Below, piece after piece: positions 55,897-64,000 of a stretch of 64,000 nucleotides of DNA; the first letter of the stretch is position 1, and each line of letters starts with the position of its first letter. The notes beneath the pieces are model-generated. The model made no database searches, was not told the DNA's origin, and was given only the letters and a program-made list of their open reading frames with translations. The position numbers and the translations under genes are program-made. Source of the DNA: Bremia lactucae (Eukaryota; Oomycota; Peronosporomycetes; Peronosporales; Peronosporaceae). The stretch lies in the NCBI RefSeq assembly GCF_004359215.1, contig NC_090614.1:1569610-1633609 (forward strand). Direction: 5' to 3'.

Positions 55897-57399
55897 GCGT
55901 TGCTCTGAAGCTGGTCCTTGGAGTTCCATGGACCTGTTAAATTTAATTGAAACAAAAAATTGTCTTTCTGCATGCAGTCTTTAAATTGAAACCATACGAT
56001 AACCAAGTTTAACTTCTTGCAAGATGCGGACTTTACACCAAGGCAAGGAAACCCTTGAGCAATCATGTAAAAGATCTCATAGAAAAGCACGTGTTTTCTT
56101 TTCGGCAATACTTCAAAGTAACCGCACGCGTCAGTAACGAACAGATTTTCTTGTTAATGTAAAACTTTGTTGCGTAGGCTATACCTTCCACATCAGCTGC
56201 GAGCATAATTAGTCCGTGATCTTCAACTTAAACTCTACCGCCTCAACTCGACTAGAAGGCCGGTGGTTGGCCGTAGCACCCCAGCAAGATATGTTCTGTA
56301 TTTGTAGCCCATGAAACCCTCTTTGTAAGCCTTAAACCAGCTCTCTCGCGAGTCAACATGAAACGTCCATCTTCGACACATAACACAGATGGCCGACCAG
56401 ACATCCGAATCAGCAAGCTTGAACATTGTATCGTGTCCCTTACGTTTTATTGTATGCACACTTGCAACGTCGGTCGTACGAGGAAGTCTTTTATTGTGTT
56501 ACAAATGCATTGACGGCAGTACTTTATACGCAAGCACTTGCGTTATGGACTCGTCTGCTATGGCAACTTCCTCTCCGAGCAAACGACGAAAGCATTGCCG
56601 ATTTCTATTCCGTCCTACGCAATTTTTTCCGCTGTTGATGCCACTGTCGACATCGTGTACAGTCTTCCCTTTAATAACTTGTAGCTTTTTTCCTAAACGT
56701 TTTGACGGTTATTAGTTATGGATTACAGTTAGTCACAGGGTTAGCGATGATAGAACGACCACGATAAACGTTAAATTCTATAAGTTAACGAAAGATATTC
56801 GTTTAGGAGGGATACGTTATCAGAGGGACGACTGTACTTATTTGCAGCCGAAAAGTGTTAGAAACACGACTTTCATGACGCAATTGACGATTCGTTCGAC
56901 GCGACATGACTATCGTTTTTCATGACGAACAGGACTCAATTCTTTTCAGCAAGAAAACAAATCCATTCCACGCCCGCGAAAAGCTTTATCTAAATTATCG
57001 TATGTTTACAAGGCTTTTTTGTTTATCTGTAAAAGCCCTTGCTCACGTAAATAAATGATCAATCAATGTAATCAAACGATTGTAATAGGCCTCGACTTGA
57101 TCACAGAAAAAGGGTAGGAATTAGCGTAACCCCCCTTTACAGCCCTTTATGTATTCGATAGCCTTTAAAAAAAGAGCGAGTACGCATGTTTTCTCGGCCA
57201 CGAGTAGTCTCGCCAACTGTAGCAAAGCCCACTACAAAGTCGCTACCATGAATTTGCTCCCAGATGGTGCTATCGTACCATATAGTCTACGCGCATGTCC
57301 ACCATCCCTTGTTCGTGACAAAAACGAATTCATTAGTGTCATTTTACGTTTTAAAGAGTCAGCACCTTAACACAAATTCACCGTTAATTTTAAAAAAAC
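55897..57399. other. Intergenic region
   Basis: No gene is supported. A plus-strand stretch at 56426-56560 (YVLLYAHLQRRSYEEVFYCV) vaguely resembles a MULE-type transposase segment, but it is too short and broken to call. The last ~100 bp before 57400 are the FYVE gene 5-prime region. Confidence 0.5.
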
Positions 57400-58740
57400 A
57401 TGGAAGGCAGACGCACCGTCTCGACCAATTCGGAGAACGTGTGGCTTAAAGGCAAGCGCCAGGAGCTCTGGTCTACTCTCCACCAGCGACTTATTGCAAC
57501 GCCTTTATTTAATGGAAAGGTTCGAAAAGAGAAAGACAGTGACAACGACGAACATCAAGACGTAGTTCCCGACAATGACATGAACAACAATCGATTGAAA
57601 CACCGAGTACGGTGTCGATCCAATTACGACGCAAGAGGACGTTGTCGTAACCTGGACCTTGAGAACACGACGTTTCTAAGTCCAGCTCAGAAAGCCGGTT
57701 GCTATGGCTATATTAAACGCCGATACACAATTGCCCTTGCTTTTGCCTCAAATGATGCGACGGACGACATTCGAGAGCCAAGTAACATCTCCCCAGCGGA
57801 AGAAAGTGATGTTATTGGATCGAATTGGGAGTTTACGAAGCTTAAAAATGGTGTCCACCTCTTTAAATCAAAACGTTCCCAGTGTGAAGTTCGTGGAAGT
57901 ACCCGTGTGAATGCTTCGGTTAAGAACGTCATGTCAATTCTTTCAACGGGGGCATCGACCCAAGCATTTGCCGACGCTCAAAAGATTATCTTCGGTGCAG
58001 ATCAAGTGATTGAAGCCAAAGTACTTGCGTCTTGTGCCGACTCCACGACGTCACGGTATTTTCATTGTGGACTCAAGTACCAAGCAATGAAGAATCCATT
58101 TGGAACCGCACCTTTGGATCTCGTGTTCTTAGACTACACGGACGTGAAAACAACATCCGAAGGAAAGTTACTGGGGTTTCGTATTTTGGAATCCATTCGG
58201 ATTCCAGCATTGCAACCTGCTTTCAAGTATCTCCGCGCGTCCATTCGATGTGAAGTGTATACTGTCGTAGAAACGGACACCCCTGGTGTCGTTGACGTCA
58301 CGTTTGCATCGCACTTGGATCCAAAGAGTAAATGCGCTTCGATCAAACGATCGCAGTGGCTTGACCTCGCCTGTGCTCGTCTTGGAAACATCCGAAGTTA
58401 TGCCGAGAAAACAAGTATTGGAGGCCACTTGTCTTTGGATTCTAAACCACTGTCCCATGGCGAGTCCGAGTCATTGCACGCGCATTGCAATGTATGTCAA
58501 CATGGTTTTTCGTTTTTTCGAAAACGATATACTTGTCAACGTTGTAATGAATGGACCTGTGGACGATGTTGTCGAAAGATGCCCGTATTGATCGACTCGC
58601 TCTCAAAGTGCGTGACTGTGTGCTTGAGTTGTATTTTACACTCTCGAAATCACCCGGATGAGATTCGACGTGGTGAACTTGGCATCTCGACACGACGACG
58701 CGATATTATTAATAAGACGTTTATCATTTACGACGAATAA
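57400..58740 (+). CDS. START-like domain plus C-terminal FYVE-like zinc finger protein
   Basis: An intronless 446-aa protein. Residues about 140-345 look like the START-like lipid-binding fold often found with FYVE fingers in oomycetes (WEFTKLKNGVHLFKS, TRVNASVKNVMSILS, YTDVKTTSEGKLLGFRILES). The C-terminal Cys cluster (residues 363-411) has CNVC, YTCQRCNEWTCGRCC and CVTVCLSC pairs with FYVE spacing. The R-(R/K)-H-H-C-R patch that binds phosphatidylinositol 3-phosphate is not present; the equivalent reads RKRYTCQRC, so it is FYVE-related rather than canonical. The N-terminus is charged and poorly conserved. The probable role is a membrane or lipid-linked one in trafficking, not proven. Confidence 0.82.
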   Translation: MEGRRTVSTNSENVWLKGKRQELWSTLHQRLIATPLFNGKVRKEKDSDNDEHQDVVPDNDMNNNRLKHRVRCRSNYDARGRCRNLDLENTTFLSPAQKAGCYGYIKRRYTIALAFASNDATDDIREPSNISPAEESDVIGSNWEFTKLKNGVHLFKSKRSQCEVRGSTRVNASVKNVMSILSTGASTQAFADAQKIIFGADQVIEAKVLASCADSTTSRYFHCGLKYQAMKNPFGTAPLDLVFLDYTDVKTTSEGKLLGFRILESIRIPALQPAFKYLRASIRCEVYTVVETDTPGVVDVTFASHLDPKSKCASIKRSQWLDLACARLGNIRSYAEKTSIGGHLSLDSKPLSHGESESLHAHCNVCQHGFSFFRKRYTCQRCNEWTCGRCCRKMPVLIDSLSKCVTVCLSCILHSRNHPDEIRRGELGISTRRRDIINKTFIIYDE

Positions 58741-59078
58741 ATGAAACACGCAGGGTGAAGACCTTTTTAAGGTCTTGGGACGGAGAGAGAGAGGCTTGTA
58801 CGAGTTCGTACCTCTGGACTTTTCGCTTCATAGGCTTGCAAGCAGTGTATGATCAGCATGAATGTCCGATCCATTCATGGAACAACCTGCCGAGAACACG
58901 TCAAACGTTTTGAATTGCGTCAAGAGATCGTACGAGTGATCTGTCAGGGAATTGACAACAGTATTCCATTAGCAACTACAAATAGTCCTTTAACGCTTTA
59001 TCTTTAGCAATCGTATTTTCCTAGAACGAGTCAAATTACGTCACTTAAATCAATTGAACGCTTTCAACTCCAATTATT
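58741..59078. other. Intergenic region between convergent genes
   Basis: A short hairpin (AAGACCTTTTTAAGGTCTT, about 58759-58777) lies 20 bp after the FYVE stop and could help 3-prime end formation. Nothing else is seen. Confidence 0.45.
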
Positions 59079-61178
59079 CTACCACGAGAGATCACTAGAT
59101 ACACGTACGGAAGCCTTCTCATTCGAGCATCCATTGTCCTCGTTACAGGTTTCTTTCGTGCTTTGAGGGTCTTGTACCGCTACGCGAAAGAGACGATTGC
59201 CAAATTTCTTATACAATGGCAGAATCCCTCCCCCTGCAAGCAATCGTTCTTCAAACAAGGACATTTGAAAGCGAAAGGTTTCACCTCCGACGTCAATCGT
59301 ACGTCCCGTCATATTGACAATCATATCAACGTTTTCTTTCGCAAGTTCATAGAAACGATCATTATCAAGCTGAATCCCCACGAGACTAAAGTTTTGATAA
59401 TTGCGGGAGAAAATATACCCAAACGATCGTGCAATAAGAGCTTTGATACCCGCGCCTTTTAATGCCGTCACGGCCTGTTCCCGTGACGAGCCACAGCCAA
59501 AACCATGACCTGCAACAAGAATATCTTGACCCTCTTGCACCTTTAAACGGAAATCAGGGTGCGTATGTAAAAACGCCACTTTTCCTAATGCTGCCATGTC
59601 GTTTTCACATAAAAATTCACCGGGTAAGATCGCATCGGTATCAATATTATCACCAAAGACTTGCACACGGCCACGAATTGATCCTGTAAACGTTTCGAGC
59701 GATGCTGTGGCATCCACGTCCATTCCAGGATTCTCTCGTGTATGGTTGACAAGTTCTGGCTTGACATCCGTTATGGTAATTGGTACTGCAGGTAATTCAG
59801 GCACCGCAGCTTTTAATTTGGCACGATCAATATGCTTTAAAAAGGGACGTGGATCCGTAACTTGCATGGTAAAACTCGATGCTGCAACAGTAATAGCCGA
59901 CGCCAAATTTGCAATGGATCCTTTGCCCATTCGATTCCGATAATTACGATTCTGAGAACTCAGCCACACTTCCTTCTCCCCTGCCACATCGGCAGCAATC
60001 CCGAGACAAAAACTACATCCGGGTGCACCAATAGTAAACCCCGCGTCTTCATATACTTGTAACAAGCCATGATTTCGTAGATTTTCAATAATCACTTGAC
60101 TCCCGGGTGTCACGCGTCGATGGCCCTGTCGTACGGGAATCATGCCTTGTTTTAAACACACTTCCAACACCAAAGCTCCAAGAACTAAATCTTCTTCAGC
60201 TGTCGTACACGCGCCAATAAAACACCCATCGAGCTTCATTCCAACGACTTCGGACACGGGTTTTACATTATCGGGCGATGGAAACAAGGCAATTTGGGGT
60301 TCCAGGGTATTCAAGTGAATTTGATACGTTTCGACATACTTGGCTTCTTTATCGGCTCGAAAGAAGAGCGCGTCTTGATTATGATCGGGACGCTTTTGAA
60401 GGTATGCTGCAGTCCTTTCATCCGCTGGAAACACTCCTGCAATGCCGCCAAATTCGGCAGTCATGTTGCTAATTGCAAAGCGCGCATCGCAGGAAAGGGC
60501 CGCAATGTTGCCACCCCATTCGACACAGCGGTTAATGGCCACAGTATTGCACTTGAGTTGCCCGAGGGTATACAACATGACGTCTTTTCCCCCCATACCC
60601 AATGGAGGCGACCCACAAAATTCAATTAACACCGTCTCGGGGACCTTGATCCATGTCTCGCCAGTTACAAGCGGCATTACGACGTCAGCGGCGCCCAAAC
60701 CAATGGCAAATGCACCCAGGCCACCTGTACTGCACGAATGGGAGTCGGCACCCACGACAATTTGACCGGGCTGAGCCCGTTGACGATAAAACTCCGTGTG
60801 TAAGATCGTGGTATTTGGAGGCTGGTAGTTGGTAAGCTGCGCCTCGTTGGCAAAGTCCGCCGACGCTTGAATCATCATCTGTTGACGTGGTTGATGATTC
60901 ACGCGTGGGTCAACAGTGTGGTCCACGGCGAGCCAAAATCGATCGTTGCGCCAAATACGTGGACGACCCATGTCTTGGTACGTTTTGTCCATGGATTTCC
61001 ACGTGATTTCACACGCGAGGGTCCACTGGGCCTTTACGCACAGCATTTGACCGGGTGAGACCTCAGGCTTTGTGAGCCCCACGGCCCAGTGCGTTAAAAT
61101 CTTTTCAGGGAGCGTGAGTGGACGCCGAGGCGAAGAAGGGGATGACATGGGGAATACCGCGTGAGGACGAGTTGGCAA
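59079..61178 (-). CDS. Aconitase-family hydro-lyase, fused LeuC-LeuD type (isopropylmalate isomerase / homoaconitase-like)
   Basis: An intronless 699-aa protein with large and swivelling small domains in one chain. The large domain has TLPEKILTHWAVG, VDHTVDPRVN, VVGADSHSCSTGGLGAFAIG, and the 4Fe-4S ligands C324 (FIGACTTAEEDL), C388 and C391 (GAPGCSFCLG). The small domain has NIDTDAILPGEFLC, GHGFGCGSSREQAVTALKGA and IARSFGYIFSRNYQNFSLVG. Sequence signatures fit 3-isopropylmalate dehydratase (leucine synthesis) or homoaconitase rather than TCA aconitase. Oomycetes make lysine by the diaminopimelate route, which favours isopropylmalate as substrate (inference). The first 20 residues could be a short targeting sequence; a second Met at residue 11 is an alternative start. 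Confidence 0.88.
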   Translation of the reverse strand: MPTRPHAVFPMSSPSSPRRPLTLPEKILTHWAVGLTKPEVSPGQMLCVKAQWTLACEITWKSMDKTYQDMGRPRIWRNDRFWLAVDHTVDPRVNHQPRQQMMIQASADFANEAQLTNYQPPNTTILHTEFYRQRAQPGQIVVGADSHSCSTGGLGAFAIGLGAADVVMPLVTGETWIKVPETVLIEFCGSPPLGMGGKDVMLYTLGQLKCNTVAINRCVEWGGNIAALSCDARFAISNMTAEFGGIAGVFPADERTAAYLQKRPDHNQDALFFRADKEAKYVETYQIHLNTLEPQIALFPSPDNVKPVSEVVGMKLDGCFIGACTTAEEDLVLGALVLEVCLKQGMIPVRQGHRRVTPGSQVIIENLRNHGLLQVYEDAGFTIGAPGCSFCLGIAADVAGEKEVWLSSQNRNYRNRMGKGSIANLASAITVAASSFTMQVTDPRPFLKHIDRAKLKAAVPELPAVPITITDVKPELVNHTRENPGMDVDATASLETFTGSIRGRVQVFGDNIDTDAILPGEFLCENDMAALGKVAFLHTHPDFRLKVQEGQDILVAGHGFGCGSSREQAVTALKGAGIKALIARSFGYIFSRNYQNFSLVGIQLDNDRFYELAKENVDMIVNMTGRTIDVGGETFRFQMSLFEERLLAGGGILPLYKKFGNRLFRVAVQDPQSTKETCNEDNGCSNEKASVRVSSDLSW

Positions 61179-61569
61179 ATGTAGGACTGGAGTGGGAAGT
61201 GGAGTGTTTGTAAGGGTGTTTGCGCAACCACAAATTTAAAAATGAAGTTACAATTTTGTCGACTTGAAGGAGATTTTGGGGTTTTAAATAGAGATGATTG
61301 GCGGACGTGTTCATCTTGAAGTTGATACTTGATTGTTTAATGATTTTTACAAAATGTGAAAGGAAGTAGAAGTTGATTGTTTTTTTTAATTTAATTTACT
61401 ACTTCAGCTTTAAATCTTGATAATGGAGGAACTGATTATGCTATTATATAGGAATATTTGTCCTTACAGAAATACGAGTTTTTTTTCTATGTTGTGTCAA
61501 ATTGCTATAATATACAACATTGGAGAAGATTTCAGCAATCAATTTGAATAAAAAATTGCGTTGCAACAC
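61179..61569. other. Intergenic region upstream of the aconitase-family gene
   Basis: It contains the initiator-like site noted separately and AT-rich sequence; no gene is seen. Confidence 0.5.
61239..61246 (-). promoter_or_regulatory. Initiator-like site of the aconitase-family gene
   Basis: The minus strand reads CTTCATTTTTAAATTTGTGG around 61228-61247. It contains TTCATTTT and fits the extended oomycete initiator consensus (TCATTYYNCAWTTT with one mismatch), 61-68 nt before the ATG. Confidence 0.55.
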
Positions 61570-61899
61570 TGTGACAGGGCACCTTTTGCTAGCTGATAAT
61601 AGTACTAGTCAACCTACACTGATTACAGTGCCTCGACTACTTCACGTACACGACGTGCAGAGGAAGGTTCTCAGTAGCTGAGAAGTCTTAGCAAAGAAGG
61701 GTAATTTCTTAGGCTTTAGTGTCTTGTTGCGTCAATATTACCAAATTTGGTAATATTATTGGAACTATGAAGTCATAATTAATAAAATAAATCATTTTTT
61801 TCTATCATAGAATAAAATATTCATTATTCTTCTTGGAAGAAATAATTTTTATGAAACGGGACACCTCTAACGTCACCCCCTTAAAAACAACTCTCAATA

Positions 61900-62750
61900 T
61901 AGTAACTAATGTAGAGTGGCAGAAGATACTATTATGTCTCTCCCTGCAAATGAGCCCTTGTTGGTTAACTTTAATTTCAACTAACAATTGCGCATTGTTT
62001 CGAAACCCGTGTGCGTGGCTTGTGAAACCGCAAAGCTGGCAGCAGCACGGCTAAGTGCGGCTACGAGCGATGCAAATGTAATAGTAGACGCATTAACGTC
62101 TACTGAGAAGTACTCCACTTGGAGGTGACTGGTCCAAGTCACCTGCTACTCTCATTGTGGGTGACTGGCATGTGTCGGCGTCATCGCTCGACTCAGTGGC
62201 TACGGTGAAGGCTTCCGGTTCACCCGAGGCCACGACCGGTAAACCTTCGGCTCTAGCGTGACTACTAAAAGGTGATGTTGAAGTTGTTTAACACGGGCAA
62301 CTTGACTCGTGGGACATGTATGACCAATGATATCTAGCAAGTTTCGTTATTCAACTCACCCAGGTTTCACAAGTCTGGTGAGGACGGAACGAAATTCGTT
62401 ATCGATGCCTTTTTCGGCATCGATGGTGCACATGTAAGCGGGAAAGGAGATCACTCCTTTGCTCTTAGCTTGGAAAGCATCTGATCAGAATGTGCATAGC
62501 ATAACCGCGAGGCCTGTCTTGACAAACTGGATGCTTTCCGTGACCGGTCTGAAAACCGGATCGTAGCCGGTGCACGCTACAAGCTACATTGTCTGTCAAG
62601 AGGCAGGGCTACCTTGCCTCTCGTGAGGGGACTCATGCCCATACAATTTTAGGGTACAGGTTATGCCCTTAAGGAGCATACTCCCTTAAGGACCCTTACT
62701 GGAGCACGCTCATCTCTTGTGACATGTGCAAAGGAATTAAGAGACTCCAA
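61900..62750 (-). other. 3-prime noncoding tail of family A with serial stem-loops
   Basis: No reading frame of note. It carries a row of perfect hairpins: 62124-62143 (7-bp stem), 62401-62424 (9 bp), 62443-62460 (7 bp), 62599-62621 (7 bp), 62667-62691 (8 bp). Confidence 0.7.
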
Positions 62751-62755
62751 TCCTT

Positions 62756-63060
62756 TTACGAGCGCTTTTTGCGCTCGCGTTCTGATGGACCCTCTGTCGA
62801 GGAGGTTGGGTGTCGAACGAGACCCGGAACGTCCATCATCAGTTGGAAACGAGGTTCACAACTATCATAGGAGGGTGGATATTCTCGCCATCGAACGAGA
62901 TAACTCCTTCGAATCCCCTTCACCTCACAGTGGTTCGAGAAGCATTCAGCAAGGAACCGGTTTTCACCACTCAAATTTTAAATGGATATGGAGGAGGGAT
63001 TCTTTTCGGGAGCGAACAGCCCATTGTTCATATTAACGTTAACGCTAAAATTATTCTAGG
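62756..63060 (-). pseudogene. Chromodomain end of family A integrase
   Basis: Minus-strand translation gives RRSYLVRWREYPPSYDSCEP followed by RFQLMMDVPGLVRH, the chromodomain of chromoviral gypsy integrases (normally Y-L-V-R-W-R-G-Y and W-E-P). The G to E and W to C changes hit conserved positions. It shows that family A belongs to the chromodomain-bearing gypsy lineage. Confidence 0.8.
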
Positions 63061-64000
63061 AGTGTTAGAGAGCAACCATGAGGGAAATTGAGTTCGCCTC
63101 GTTCGCCGAACCCAAGTCAATACCTTGACTTGAATCACGTTCTCCATTATTAGTGTATAAAACCTGGTATCAGATCGATTTCGTGTCGAGTGCCTTTATC
63201 CTTCGGAAGCTCCCACGCTAAAAGTTCGGGAAATACATTCTTGAATTGATCAAATCTCATCTTAATAATTTGGCTTCATAGACTCCCAGGATTGGGACAA
63301 ATATTGTTCCATCCGAGTCTTCTCATCGAGGACACTTTCGTCCATCGATGAGCTGGTGAGAATCCGTTCGTTCTCAGGAAATCCTACTGCCGACCGAATA
63401 TCGACCAAGTAATTGTCATCTGTGCAAAGTACGCAGATCTGCTTGACTTTGCCAAGACGCAGATAACGCAAGAATCGTTTTAGTTCTAGCGTTAGCAATA
63501 GAGTTCTATTTGAAGTTGACTTTGGAGGCGCTATCAGATCAAGGGTATAAGCGCCTAAACTTGATCCGTTGTTTACGAAGGCATCATTATTATTATTAAT
63601 ATCTCAGTCTCCTATTGTTCAAAGGTACCTGGAACCTTTTGACAACAGGTTTCGGGAGACTTGTTCCCCGCAGAATCTTGGGGACTTATTTCCTCAAATT
63701 CTATTCGCAGATTATCCCCCCTAACTGCCTCTAGCTGTGCTGCGCAACCACAACGAAATCCACGATGACCGACTCACCAAATGATCCTCGACGCGGCCTG
63801 TGCTTCTGCACAGTCGTCGAAATTTTACTCCACAGCGTGATGGGTTGTCACGATGAGGTCTTTTGCAGTCGTGCAAACGACCGAACCATAAGTGAGGCCA
63901 TCGCACTCACTCGAAGGACATCCACATGCTTGTGGACGCTTCAAGAGGTTCATCTAATGACCATCTGATGACAAGAGACAGGCATCGTTTCGGCTTGATG

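Larger units (their letters stand above)
61570..64000 (-). mobile_element. Ty3/gypsy family A copy 3, internally deleted, runs off the window
   Basis: Minus-strand element. At the left is a diverged 3-prime LTR (from 61570, CCCTGTCACA end; similarity to the 2516-2640 LTR segment over GTGCCTC, GACTACTTCACGTA, CAGAGGAAG). Next comes a long 3-prime noncoding tail (about 61900-62750), a chromodomain (62756-63060), then the pre-RT segment and the protease-RT linker (63165-64000; MDESVLDEKTRMEQYLSQSW). RT, RNase H and integrase are missing between the chromodomain and the pre-RT segment, so the element is deleted. The window ends inside the linker/protease region. Confidence 0.78.

Noticed and set aside
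56235..56638. MULE-type transposase fragment
   Set aside because: Only one short stretch (LYAHLQRRSYEEVF) is suggestive; no catalytic motif and broken frames.
59079..61178. C149 (DSHSCSTGG) as an iron-sulphur ligand
   Set aside because: In this superfamily the cluster ligands correspond to C324, C388 and C391; the DSH motif is a substrate/active-site segment.

Overview
The window reads as nuclear DNA of an oomycete, most likely a Phytophthora or downy-mildew relative. That is an inference. It rests on very short GT-AG introns (about 56-80 bp) that restore conserved protein motifs exactly, on protein types common in oomycetes (a FYVE-like/START-like protein, an S28 serine peptidase, an AASDH-type A-PCP-propeller enzyme, an Akr1-type DHYC palmitoyltransferase), on initiator-like YTCANTYY motifs upstream of several genes, and on nested Ty3/gypsy elements. 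There are two assembly gaps (2823-3387 and 12532-13142).

Layout. 1-3605: left part of a minus-strand gypsy element (family A). 3942-10216: a small gene island with a GPAT-like acyltransferase, an RsmH/METTL15 rRNA methyltransferase (3 exons) and an ankyrin-DHYC palmitoyltransferase on the minus strand (7 exons). 10600-26744: a nest of retroelements (copia fragment, family A, family B) that has broken up an unrecognised gene family with repeated VP..WP..G..LG motifs. 27351-28822: a fragment of 18S rDNA, a small DUF2439-like gene and a possible small membrane protein. 29017-29744: a 0.73-kb fold-back element. 29950-42884: decayed LINE-like and gypsy elements, a tRNA-derived SINE-like unit and solo LTRs. 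43500-61178: a dense gene island with a Cys-rich membrane protein, PRMT5, a beta-lactamase-like pseudoenzyme, AASDH, an S28 peptidase, eIF3d, a FYVE-like protein and an aconitase-family hydro-lyase. 61570-64000: another family A element.

How the genes relate. The host genes are mostly unrelated housekeeping functions: lipid acylation, mitochondrial rRNA methylation, protein palmitoylation, arginine methylation, translation initiation, proteolysis and amino-acid metabolism. Two divergent pairs share very short promoters: the Cys-rich membrane protein with PRMT5 (109 bp) and the beta-lactamase-like protein with AASDH (136 bp).

Most unusual signal. Gypsy families A and B carry, through their protein-coding parts, LTRs and 3-prime noncoding tail, a very high density of short perfect inverted repeats (stems of 6-13 bp, loops of 2-13 nt). 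Between copies, stems are sometimes kept while loops change, and one copy has gained much longer palindromes. I did not see this density by eye in the host genes. A shuffled-sequence control is needed.
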